From a virus: 64,000 nucleotides of DNA. Position numbers and translations under genes: made by a program. Numbering within the stretch: position 1 is the stretch's first letter; the number at the start of each line of letters is the position of its first letter. Below the pieces are notes generated by a model. The model searched no databases. It had not been told where the DNA came from and was given only the letters and a program-made list of their open reading frames with translations. The DNA is taken from positions 62,001 to 126,000 of the IMG/VR virus record IMGVR_UViG_3300042448_001702, one strand, 5' to 3'. Shown here piece by piece: positions 21,904 through 28,478 of the stretch.

Positions 21904-21946
21904 CTCTCTCTATTGGAATCGAACCAATATACAACCATTGAGAAAG
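21904..21946 (-). other. T-arm/acceptor-like minihelix inside the structured RNA
   Basis: TATTGG-TTCGATT-CCAATA (21911-21929) is a perfect T-arm with the canonical TTCGATT loop. It is flanked by CTTTCTC (21940-21946) and GAGAGAG (21904-21910), which pair over 7 bp with one G-U. This mimics the acceptor and T-arm half of a tRNA without D or anticodon arms. Confidence 0.55.
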
Positions 21947-22830
21947 TAAAAACGTTGAGAATACACGTTGGGATAACTAGCTTTAGAAAGATTATTTTGA
22001 TTCCTTTCGTTTCCACACCCTTTTGAGATGTACCAGTCAATGCAGGTTAGTAAAGTATAACCACTCTTAAAGTTGTAACTTACTCTCTTACTACTCCCCT
22101 TATTCAATCCTGCCGAACTGATTCAACCTTGCGGGTCTATAAGCTTTTCGTAAAAATCATAACCACCTTGCGGGCGTTTATGGCTGGGAACAACTCCCAA
22201 CTATGTATGCACCTTTCGGTCACAACTGATGGACACTTATGCTTTATGTTTAATTATAGTTTTTCAAACCTAAATTGAAAATATAAAGTTTTGGTTTGTA
22301 GATTGATTCAGGTAGCGGTCCATCACCAGCTCCCCCATCTTTTGAACGAGAGAATACTAAACTACCCAATGCGTTATCTCAACGCCATACTTCAAGTCAT
22401 CTTCATTAATAGGGATTGGTGTCCCACATTAAAGGATAGTAACGCCACCACGCGTACACAGTCTTATCTTACGTCCTTTCGGATAGCTTGATTATCAAGA
22501 CCACTTTGGTATTGAATCACGCAATAGTAAAAAGGGATTAGCTTTCTATGTCTTACAATAATTCTATGAGTTATTCTTATTGTTCTTCCGAACTCAACCG
22601 AAGGTTCTACATACCCCCAGTTACCCAAACTCTTCTGCTACAGTGTTACCCTCACATACAAAGCCCAAGTAATATCTCACTTGCCTACTCAAGCTCATAA
22701 CCCTAAACGGATTACAAACCGCAAATCATTTAACCAAATGATTCACTTTATCCTACTTTCGTAGTTTATTTAATGACCATAGGCGGCCATCGTACACTAT
22801 GTAACACAAGGTTACTATGTGTAGTATCTT

Positions 22831-22846
22831 CAATATGTTAAAGAAC
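22831..22846 (-). promoter_or_regulatory. boxA-like antitermination element
   Basis: GTTCTTTAACATATTG on the minus strand, about 13 nt after the predicted start of the structured RNA. The core CTTTAACA equals that of rrn boxA, and its position right behind a promoter is the position it has in rrn operons. Confidence 0.65.
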
Positions 22847-22865
22847 TTTTGTTTTAAGAACAGAG

Positions 22866-22897
22866 TAAAGATACGAAATCTTTTTCAATTTTCCAAA
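22866..22897 (-). promoter_or_regulatory. Promoter of the large structured RNA
   Basis: TTTG, 20 nt, TATCTTTA on the minus strand; predicted start near 22859. First upstream element of the structured RNA, with a boxA-like site following. Confidence 0.75.
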
Positions 22898-22965
22898 ACT
22901 TTTTTTAAAGATTCTCAATTTTGTTTTCTGGCGAACCAATCAACTACTTTATTTTTGAATCTTAG

Positions 22966-22997
22966 TAAAGATACGATAATTTTTTCAAACTACCAAA
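22966..22997 (-). promoter_or_regulatory. Tandem promoter (copy)
   Basis: TTTGGTAGTTTG, spacer, TATCTTTA on the minus strand; the block is nearly identical over about 40 bp to the promoters at 23119 and 23258. No gene starts between it and the promoter at 22866. Confidence 0.75.
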
Positions 22998-23118
22998 TCT
23001 TTTTTTAATTAGTTAGTTAAAGTATCCGGCTTTGTAGTTTCTTTTCACTCTAACGAAACTAATGTTTAACGAGTCACTCAATCGGTTTTATTAGTTGATG
23101 GCTTCAACCTTAACTTTG

Positions 23119-23150
23119 TAAAGATACGATAATTTTTTCAAACTACCAAA
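23119..23150 (-). promoter_or_regulatory. Tandem promoter (copy)
   Basis: TTTGGTAGTTTG, spacer, TATCTTTA on the minus strand, just downstream of the fMet-like tRNA. Near-identical copy of 22966-22997. Confidence 0.75.
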
Positions 23151-23159
23151 TCTTTTTTG

Positions 23160-23231
23160 TTGCGGGGGAAGGATTCGAACCAACGGCCTCAAGGTTATGA
23201 GCCTTGCGAGCTACCTCTGCTCTACCCCACA
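23160..23231 (-). tRNA. tRNA-fMet-like (CAU)
   Basis: 72 nt. Anticodon stem-loop CAAGG-CTCATAA-CCTTG gives CAU. D arm GTAGAGCAGAGGTAGCTC has the initiator-type pairing. The acceptor starts U1-A72 rather than the mismatch of bacterial initiators, and only two of the three G-C pairs of the initiator anticodon stem are kept. First tRNA of the array. Confidence 0.8.
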
Positions 23232-23257
23232 ATATTATATTATTTAAAAGAACTTTG

Positions 23258-23289
23258 TAAAGATACAAATAATTTTTCAAACTACCAAA
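23258..23289 (-). promoter_or_regulatory. Promoter of the fMet-like tRNA
   Basis: TTTG, 20 nt, TATCTTTA on the minus strand. The transcript start is followed by AAAGTTCTTTTAAA, a weaker boxA-like sequence, and then the fMet-like tRNA. Confidence 0.75.
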
Positions 23290-23324
23290 TCTTTTTTTCT
23301 AAATGTGGATAACTTTCATAAATG

Positions 23325-23343
23325 CCTCAGAATCAATGAGTTA
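23325..23343 (-). repeat. Degenerate dispersed repeat copy
   Basis: CTCAGAATCAATGAGTTA on the + strand shares the right half of the dispersed repeat (ATCAATGAGTTA). It lies between the promoters at 23258 and 23369. Confidence 0.5.
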
Positions 23344-23368
23344 TACACATAGAATTAATAAGTATATA

Positions 23369-23400
23369 CAAATATACTAAAAAGATACGAATCCGCCAAA
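23369..23400 (-). promoter_or_regulatory. Most upstream promoter of the tRNA-array stack
   Basis: TTTG, 20 nt, TATATTTG on the minus strand, immediately after the stop of 23402-24088. With 22866, 22966, 23119 and 23258 it makes five leftward promoters in about 540 bp. The stretch 22860-23159 and 23232-23401 holds no gene apart from these sites. Confidence 0.7.
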
Positions 23401-23401
23401 T

Positions 23402-24088
23402 TTATTTTTTAGATTGTGCAACAAATGTTTGAGCTGCCTTAAATACAGGGTGTTTCTCATCGTATGCTAAAGCTGATTTAACTTTAATCATATTTCCTGT
23501 TGCTGGATTTTTAATAGTTTTGTCTAAAATATCTTTTGGTAATAAATGCATTAACTTTGTTTCATCATCAGAAACTTTAGGTTCTTCTGGCTTAAATACA
23601 AAAGTTTTTCCGCCTTTTAGTTTTGAATAAGCTTGTTGTATTTTATCAGGAGAAAACTTACCAATATTTTCTACCTTACCATCTTTGAATATAAGAGTTG
23701 CGTTTCCTTTAGTTTGTTCACCACCAAAGATAACCGCATCCTGTCCGTATTTTTTACCTAAGTTGTGAATATCTTTTGCTGAAATATTTGGAACGAAAAG
23801 TGATTCTTCGATAGCATCTTTTAGTAAGTTCTTCGGACAATCTTCGTATGATAGGTTACCATCCTGGCACTCAACCCAATGACCTTCTACTTTAAAGAAT
23901 CCATGCCCCATCTGCCTTAATTCAGCTTCTAATTCTTTATTAAGTTTTTTATTTTGGTTTGGAGTATTAGAATATCTATATGCGGTAAGCATACCCCAAT
24001 TTTTCACACTCTTTTTGCCCTGAATGTGTTGGAGAACTCTACCTAAAGAAGCTTCATCCAAACGTACTACTTTACATCCTTTTTCCAT
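23402..24088 (-). CDS. DUF3293-like protein with shared C-terminal tag
   Basis: A 228-aa protein. Residues 30-125 (GMLTAYRYSNTPNQNKKLN, FFKVEGHWVEC, EESLFVPNIS, LGKKYGQDAVIFGG) follow the pattern of DUF3293 proteins. The last 45 residues carry KTIKNPATGNMIKVKSALAY followed by a VFKAA helix. This tail also ends the HAD protein at 54162-54893 and, in weaker form, the kinase at 48460-49254. Biochemical role unknown; the tail may be a targeting signal. It overlaps the upstream gene by 22 nt. Confidence 0.6.
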   Translation of the reverse strand: MEKGCKVVRLDEASLGRVLQHIQGKKSVKNWGMLTAYRYSNTPNQNKKLNKELEAELRQMGHGFFKVEGHWVECQDGNLSYEDCPKNLLKDAIEESLFVPNISAKDIHNLGKKYGQDAVIFGGEQTKGNATLIFKDGKVENIGKFSPDKIQQAYSKLKGGKTFVFKPEEPKVSDDETKLMHLLPKDILDKTIKNPATGNMIKVKSALAYDEKHPVFKAAQTFVAQSKK

Positions 24089-24300
24089 TCATTGTATATT
24101 TCATTAGATAAATATATAGAATCGTGAAAATGGATTTTTTCTTGCACCTTCTTTAGTCTTTCCGAAATACGGTCAATTTTAGTTTGACGAGCCCATTTAC
24201 CCATATTATTTACAGGTATGTGAGCTTCAGCACTTGCTAATTCTTCCTTTAATTCGGATTCTTTAAGTTTAAGTTTTAATATGTTTTCGTTGATTTCCAT
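24067..24300 (-). CDS. Coiled-coil protein, near-leaderless
   Basis: A 77-aa charged helical protein (MEINENILKLKLKESELKEE) likely to form a coiled coil. The ATG lies 5 nt after the -7 element of the promoter at 24306-24337, so the mRNA would be leaderless or nearly so. Function unknown. Confidence 0.7.
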   Translation of the reverse strand: MEINENILKLKLKESELKEELASAEAHIPVNNMGKWARQTKIDRISERLKKVQEKIHFHDSIYLSNEIYNEWKKDVK

Positions 24301-24305
24301 CTATA

Positions 24306-24337
24306 CAAAGATACTAAATTTATTCGGATTTTCCAAA
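24306..24337 (-). promoter_or_regulatory. Bacteroidota-type promoter
   Basis: TTTG, 20 nt, TATCTTTG on the minus strand, ending 5 nt before the ATG at 24300. The -33 part overlaps the 3' end of 24320-24568. Confidence 0.75.
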
Positions 24338-24568
24338 TTTATTTAAACGTTTGGTAAACAATATATATGCCAACCAAAAGCAGCCTGAAATTGAGTAAAA
24401 GACCACGTCTGCTCCCCAATATGAGCCTGTTATATCCATCAATAGCTTGAACAGTGCATCGTACCCCAAAGGTAGAAAAAACATTGCCAGCATCAATGAT
24501 GTATCGCGATAGAGCATCAATCTGCTCTCTTTGTTTTCTAATTTTTTGATTGTTTTTTTCACTGTCAC
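24320..24568 (-). CDS. Small two-pass membrane protein
   Basis: An 82-aa frame with hydrophobic segments at about residues 23-45 and 55-72 (MLAMFFLPLGYDALF, FYSISGCFWLAYILF). The first possible codon is GTG at 24568. An ATG at 24578 lies in a different frame, 10 nt upstream, and an in-frame ATG lies near 24517. The true start is uncertain. Confidence 0.55.
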   Translation of the reverse strand: MTVKKTIKKLENKESRLMLYRDTSLMLAMFFLPLGYDALFKLLMDITGSYWGADVVFYSISGCFWLAYILFTKRLNKFGKSE

Positions 24569-24607
24569 CGTCGTCCATATATGGTTTCTTTCGTTAAGGT
24601 TTGTAAC

Positions 24608-25255
24608 TTATTTTATTAATTTATTCTTAACTAACTGCTTAAATAAATATTCAGATACTTTTCTATCAGATGGATAATGTAATCCACTCAATTCTCTTAC
24701 TCTTTTTATTTGATGATAAAAGTCATCTACTTCATCCGCAATTTCCGGCTTCATTTTTCCAAAATGATATAATATTACTAAAAAATCTAAAGTATGACCA
24801 GATGGATATGCTGCTGAATTTGCATCAGATGCGGTTATTGGATAAAGTGGTAAGTTTAGTTCCTTTGCCAATTGATATGGCCTTGGTCTATTGAACTTAT
24901 CTTTAAGGTAAAATAGAATCGGGTCCACATCACCAACCCATTTTAGTATTTCTTCCTTGCTAACATCTAATCCCAGCTTTTTTCCAACTATAACAAAGAA
25001 ATCATAGTGATTGGTTTCTATTAACTTACAAAATTTTAAATCTTCTTCGGATGCTTCTTTTGTAATTCTTAACAAATAATCTAACTCGTTTTTAGTTTCT
25101 TCGGATGAATTTTTGGGAAATGGATGATTTTCTAATACATCTTTGATGATACCAGTTTCTTCGCAGTCTTTGATGATACCGGAACGGTCTTCTCTTACCT
25201 TCTGCTCCTGTTCTTTAGTTGTATTACCATATTTAATATCATCCAAGTTCATCAA
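24608..25255 (-). CDS. PAP2-family phosphatase
   Basis: A 215-aa protein with the three PAP2/haloperoxidase motifs: KDKFNRPRPY (KxxxxxxRP), YPSGHTLD (PSGH) and RELSGLHYPSD (SRxxxxxHxxxD). Catalytic residues Lys, two Arg, two His and Asp are all present. There are no clear membrane segments, so it is a soluble class A acid-phosphatase-like form. It probably hydrolyses phosphomonoesters. It overlaps the AdoMet-decarboxylase-like gene by 17 nt; a second ATG 3 nt further in is an alternative start. Confidence 0.8.
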   Translation of the reverse strand: MMNLDDIKYGNTTKEQEQKVREDRSGIIKDCEETGIIKDVLENHPFPKNSSEETKNELDYLLRITKEASEEDLKFCKLIETNHYDFFVIVGKKLGLDVSKEEILKWVGDVDPILFYLKDKFNRPRPYQLAKELNLPLYPITASDANSAAYPSGHTLDFLVILYHFGKMKPEIADEVDDFYHQIKRVRELSGLHYPSDRKVSEYLFKQLVKNKLIK

Positions 25256-25694
25256 CTACTTTTTTCGTTTTAAATACATCGGTAATTTTTCTTACAACAC
25301 TCTTTTTAAAATGACCCGAATCAATCACTTTAAAATCTTTACCGTTTCTATCTATAAACTGCCAATGTGCTTCAGTTAATCCAAACCAATCATCTATATG
25401 GTTTAGTACATCTTTTGGTTTAAAATCCGAACAACTATAAATATCAAATTGAAACATAGCCGGATTTTCGTTATCCCAAACGTGAATAGATGCATGCGAT
25501 GTTGCTAATGTTACCGTTCCCGTTATCCCTTCGTTGCCCGGTTCATTAACATAAACCGATGTAGGACCTGCAACAACTTTCATTCCTACGTTGTCAACCA
25601 ATTGTGTAAACCATATGTTTAACACTTTTTCTGTTTGTGGTGGGGATTTTAAGTATCCCTTTACCAATAGATGCAAATGATTTGGTACGAACAT
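25239..25694 (-). CDS. speD: S-adenosylmethionine decarboxylase-like protein (SpeD family)
   Basis: A 151-aa protein. TLATSHASIHVWD (about residues 61-73) matches the SpeD segment around the self-cleaving Ser that becomes the pyruvoyl group; the usual Glu before it is Thr here. FQFDIYSCSDFKP (about 80-92) carries the catalytic Cys. Family members decarboxylate AdoMet for spermidine synthesis, but some phage relatives are thought to use other amino acids, and the changed motif leaves the substrate open. Cytoplasmic. It overlaps the PAP2 gene. Confidence 0.7.
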   Translation of the reverse strand: MFVPNHLHLLVKGYLKSPPQTEKVLNIWFTQLVDNVGMKVVAGPTSVYVNEPGNEGITGTVTLATSHASIHVWDNENPAMFQFDIYSCSDFKPKDVLNHIDDWFGLTEAHWQFIDRNGKDFKVIDSGHFKKSVVRKITDVFKTKKVVDELG

Positions 25695-25721
25695 TATTTA
25701 TTTTTTGTATAAATATAGTTT

Positions 25722-26087
25722 TTACCAGTAAGCCTCTTTTTTACTTTTCTTTTTGGGTTTTTTTTCTCCGTTTTGTAGCTTTTGGATTTCAGCACACCTT
25801 TCATATTCTTCCACCTCAATATAATATTCCATCATCTTTCGTAGTGTTAAATCAATATCGTCCTTCGATATGATAAAATCCACATTAATAGGTGGTTCTT
25901 TAAGTGCCGCCGGTCTTCTTCTTTGTGGTATCTTTGGTGATACCTGAAGTACTACTCTATCATCTTCTTCGGATTCTACAAAATCAAATACATTGGAATA
26001 TATGGAATCCATAATTACTCCTTTGTTATTATCAGCCCATTCTTCTATGGGAGTTCCAAAATCTATGTATATTTTTTTTGGTGTCAT
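25722..26087 (-). CDS. Hypothetical protein with UVR-like motif
   Basis: A 121-aa protein. Residues 78-107 (DIDLTLRKMMEYYIEVEEY then ERCAEIQKL) resemble the helical UvrB/UvrC interaction motif, also used by ClpC/McsA proteins. It has a proline-rich centre (PKIPQRRRP) and a basic tail. ATGA overlap with the bilin reductase gene. It may act as an adaptor. Confidence 0.55.
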   Translation of the reverse strand: MTPKKIYIDFGTPIEEWADNNKGVIMDSIYSNVFDFVESEEDDRVVLQVSPKIPQRRRPAALKEPPINVDFIISKDDIDLTLRKMMEYYIEVEEYERCAEIQKLQNGEKKPKKKSKKEAYW

Positions 26088-26716
26088 ATTTTTGGGAATA
26101 GTATGTTTTCCATAAAATAACGAGCTTTTTCCTCACCAATCTTAGCTTTTAATGCTGAAAATGTTCGAGGGTTTGTTGCCTGTATTTGACAATAAATATT
26201 CTGCTTCTCTATTACACTATTAATATCTTCTACTTTCTTTTCCATCCATAAGATAGAATTAAGATACCAATCATATCTGTCCAACACCCAATCACAAAAA
26301 CGAATAAATTCTTCATTACTTTCCGGCTTCAACATTATAAACTTATCAGAAAATACAGTAGCCCATTCAGGTAATGGTTTCCTATCCTTAAAATCAATAC
26401 CATTATCAAATGGGTAATCCTTCAGACCCGGACTCAAATCCATATAACATCCTGTTACTTTGTTTTCAGTACAAATTACATCAAACCCAAATATAGGTTC
26501 TGGACTCCATTTGTGTGGAAAGGTAGTAAAGTGAAGTACTTCTATATTCTTATCCCAATACCTTTCGATATGGGCCAAACGAAATGTGGAAGATTCGTAA
26601 CGATGATTAACCCATCCAAAGTCTTCGGTAAATACAGTCCCAACTTTAGGTGCAGCTAACACCATTTGTTGAAACTTATTCGCCAGCTGATTCAGATATT
26701 CGTTGTAGTTCATCAA
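26084..26716 (-). CDS. Ferredoxin-dependent bilin reductase (PcyA/PebS/PcyX family)
   Basis: A 210-aa protein. FRLAHIERYWDKNIEVLHF, PIFGFDVI, YMDLSPGL, LPEWATVFSDKFIML, DWVLDRYDWYL and a C-terminal NPRTFSALKAKIGEEKARYF match the full length of the bilin reductase family, including phage PebS. The Asp in FGFD fits the family's proton-donor position. Such enzymes reduce biliverdin to phycobilins using ferredoxin. It lies directly after the heme oxygenase gene and overlaps it by 41 nt. Subfamily and product cannot be assigned by eye. An internal ATG at 26665 is a second start option. Confidence 0.8.
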   Translation of the reverse strand: MMNYNEYLNQLANKFQQMVLAAPKVGTVFTEDFGWVNHRYESSTFRLAHIERYWDKNIEVLHFTTFPHKWSPEPIFGFDVICTENKVTGCYMDLSPGLKDYPFDNGIDFKDRKPLPEWATVFSDKFIMLKPESNEEFIRFCDWVLDRYDWYLNSILWMEKKVEDINSVIEKQNIYCQIQATNPRTFSALKAKIGEEKARYFMENILFPKI

Positions 26717-27221
26717 AAATAGCTATATTGTAATCTAATGCTTTGTTTGCTTCGTCTGCCCATTCATCTTTTTGAATTGCTCTAATACTTCCAGCAACTT
26801 CCCTCATATCACCATCGAACTCATACATCTTACCATTACCAGGAACTTTTGATTTCATCATCTGCCCACCAAACATTAGGGCTAAGTAGTTAAGATAAAT
26901 GTGCGGAAGTATTTCTTCATCCGATAATGATTTAATATATAAAAAATATTTTTCAGTTGAATCTAAAAGGTCAATTTCCAACCCAGCATCATCGCCAATT
27001 TCCATCAGTTCTTGAATATCTTTTAAGATATTATCAACTCTGTTAAGGGATGGGTGTGGTAGTGTTCTACCTCTTTCTATCGCATCGAATATTCCTAATT
27101 GTTGGCAAAGATATGCGATATATTCTTCTTTACTCAATTCTCCGTTTAACATTCTTTGATTGAATGTCATTTTTTCTGCTAACGAATGCTTCTCAGCGAT
27201 TGCTTCTTTTAATGGTAACAT
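26676..27221 (-). CDS. ho1: Heme oxygenase
   Basis: A 181-aa protein. EKHSLAEKMTFNQRMLNGE holds the proximal His (about residue 12), EEYIAYLCQQLGIFDAIE the second helix, and PHIYLNYLALMFGGQMMKS the distal GG motif over the heme. MYEFDG and EANKALDYNIAIFDEL complete the fold. Heme oxygenases open heme to biliverdin, CO and iron. The next gene is a bilin reductase, so the pair forms a two-step pathway from heme to a reduced bilin. It overlaps the SemiSWEET gene by 29 nt. Confidence 0.85.
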   Translation of the reverse strand: MLPLKEAIAEKHSLAEKMTFNQRMLNGELSKEEYIAYLCQQLGIFDAIERGRTLPHPSLNRVDNILKDIQELMEIGDDAGLEIDLLDSTEKYFLYIKSLSDEEILPHIYLNYLALMFGGQMMKSKVPGNGKMYEFDGDMREVAGSIRAIQKDEWADEANKALDYNIAIFDELQRISESAGE

Positions 27222-27468
27222 ATTTTGTGTTTTTGATTTTATAAAATAGCATTATTCCTACTAATGCCGTATTGAATACATAGTTTAATAATAATGGAAG
27301 GTCTTTCATTGGTATAATATATGTAAGCATGAAAAGTTCGCCACCAAACCAAAGTAACAAAAAGTTCCATCCTAAATGACATTTGTTATCTTTAATAGTG
27401 CGAACCACTTCTGGAATACCACATACTGCTAAAAGTATGCTACCAATAAATCCGATTGTTTCCATCAT
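27193..27468 (-). CDS. SemiSWEET / PQ-loop membrane protein
   Basis: A 91-aa protein with three hydrophobic helices. GFIGSILLAVCGIPEVVRTI carries the PQ-loop-like pattern (IPEVVRT), then NFLLLWFGGELFMLTYI and LLLNYVFNTALVGIMLF. The length and three-helix layout fit SemiSWEET sugar transporters, which work as dimers. It sits directly upstream of the heme oxygenase gene. Confidence 0.7.
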   Translation of the reverse strand: MMETIGFIGSILLAVCGIPEVVRTIKDNKCHLGWNFLLLWFGGELFMLTYIIPMKDLPLLLNYVFNTALVGIMLFYKIKNTKYVTIKRSNR

Positions 27469-27479
27469 ACTGTCTACTC

Positions 27480-27689
27480 TTAGAAATCACCTTCGGTGTG
27501 AACGAGATTATCATCCCATCCATCCCTACCAGCAATTTTGGTTACATCAGCATCATTGTCCCAATTCAGAAAATCTTCTCCTTTGTAATCAGGATGATTT
27601 TCTTTCATGTAGTCAATACCCCTTACCCATCTCCACGCTAACAAACCGCAAGAAAGAACAATAAATGTAACTAAGCCCAAAGTTACCAT
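27480..27689 (-). CDS. Small single-pass membrane protein
   Basis: A 69-aa protein with one N-terminal membrane segment (residues 2-22) and a long acidic tail (DYKGEDFLNWDNDADV). It may be a membrane-anchored adaptor. No family recognised. Confidence 0.65.
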   Translation of the reverse strand: MVTLGLVTFIVLSCGLLAWRWVRGIDYMKENHPDYKGEDFLNWDNDADVTKIAGRDGWDDNLVHTEGDF

Positions 27690-27716
27690 ATATTATTGTT
27701 TTTGTTTTTTCCTTGC

Positions 27717-28283
27717 TTAATCCCACCAAGCTCTCATATCAGTACCATCATAATTTTTACCGTACTTCTTTGAGTTCTTAGTGCCTTTAAAAATTTCCCA
27801 CAATTCTTTCCACTCACTATCTTCAATCTCACGTGCTCTTTTGAATACGTTACGATTATGTTCTTTTTGTTCCGGTGTATCTCTATCAATCATTACACCT
27901 TCCTCATCCAATTCCCAATCCCATCTAGTAATAGGACCTAATTCAGCTTCAGCTCTTTCTACAAAGTTATCTTCTCTATTATTACGAAGTAACTCCAAAG
28001 CCCTTCTCATAGATTTCACTTTTGGTTCTCTAGTCTCGCTCACTTCCATTCCCTTCGTACCCATTCCCTTTTCCATTATGATAAGAGAACGTTCCATCAT
28101 ATTCAAAGTGTAACGATAATCCCACCATTGATGGTCCCATAACTCCCTTCTGAATCTCCACACATTCTTTACAAAGAGTGGAATATCATATCGGAAGGTG
28201 GCATAGGTTCGGTATAACCAATGCTGATGCCATATTAGTCTTTTAAGTGATTTAGTAAAAGAATCTGTAATTTGTACTTTCAT
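27717..28283 (-). CDS. Conserved large-phage hypothetical protein
   Basis: A 188-aa protein rich in Trp and Arg at the start (LIWHQHWLYRTYATFRYDIP, KNVWRFRRELWDHQWWDY) and acidic later (TRWDWELDEEG). This recalls uncharacterised proteins of large T4-like phages. The ATG at 28283 forms a TAATATG junction with the upstream stop. Soluble; function unknown. Confidence 0.7.
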   Translation of the reverse strand: MKVQITDSFTKSLKRLIWHQHWLYRTYATFRYDIPLFVKNVWRFRRELWDHQWWDYRYTLNMMERSLIIMEKGMGTKGMEVSETREPKVKSMRRALELLRNNREDNFVERAEAELGPITRWDWELDEEGVMIDRDTPEQKEHNRNVFKRAREIEDSEWKELWEIFKGTKNSKKYGKNYDGTDMRAWWD

Positions 28284-28284
28284 A

Positions 28285-28446
28285 TTACTTTTTCTTTTTA
28301 AATAAGTCACTTAACTTCTTTGTTGGTCTTATTGTTCGAAGTCCACCATCTTCTGTCTCTTGCATTAAAGGTGCTCTCCAAATTTCATAGGCCATCCAAA
28401 GTGATACTACCACTAAAATGATTCCGAAAATTGTATATCCACTCAT
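28285..28446 (-). CDS. Small membrane protein, 53 aa
   Basis: Starts MSGYTIFGIILVVVSLW with one membrane segment at residues 4-20, followed by a basic tail ending DLFKKKK. It is coupled to the gene downstream by a TAATATG junction. Confidence 0.65.
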   Translation of the reverse strand: MSGYTIFGIILVVVSLWMAYEIWRAPLMQETEDGGLRTIRPTKKLSDLFKKKK

Positions 28447-28478
28447 ATATATTAATTTTAATTAAAAAAGTTGGGTTT

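Larger units (their letters stand above)
21666..22859 (-). ncRNA. Large structured noncoding RNA candidate (~1.2 kb)
   Basis: No convincing ORF on either strand. The predicted start is just after the promoter at 22866-22897, and a boxA-like site follows at 22831-22846. Many local helices are visible: 22801-22815 (5 bp), 22753-22764 (CTAC-GAAA-GTAG), 22724-22743 (8 bp, loop GGTT), 22487-22499, 22474-22483 and 22211-22220 (GAAA loops), 22412-22425, 22185-22199, a CAAACC/GGTTTG helix at 22265-22298, 21822-21874 (TACATAA/TTATGTA inside GGTC/GACC), 21881-21900 (7 bp) and a closing stem at 21666-21696. Position and scale recall the ornate phage RNAs GOLLD and ROOL, which also sit by tRNAs, but I could not match their consensus. 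Confidence 0.65.

Noticed and set aside
22291-22491. + strand 66-aa and minus 65-aa (21910-22107) frames in the structured region
   Set aside because: Composition is not protein-like, there is no leader or neighbour coupling, and the region is better explained by RNA helices.
21666-22859. tmRNA, RNase P RNA or group I/II intron
   Set aside because: No paired tRNA-like ends with a tag frame, no RNase P core motifs and no intron core or domain V pattern were found by eye; only a T-arm/acceptor mimic is present.
24339-24578. 79-aa minus frame starting MDDGDSEK
   Set aside because: The alternative frame (24320-24568) has a much clearer two-helix membrane protein; this frame is kept only as a note on start uncertainty.
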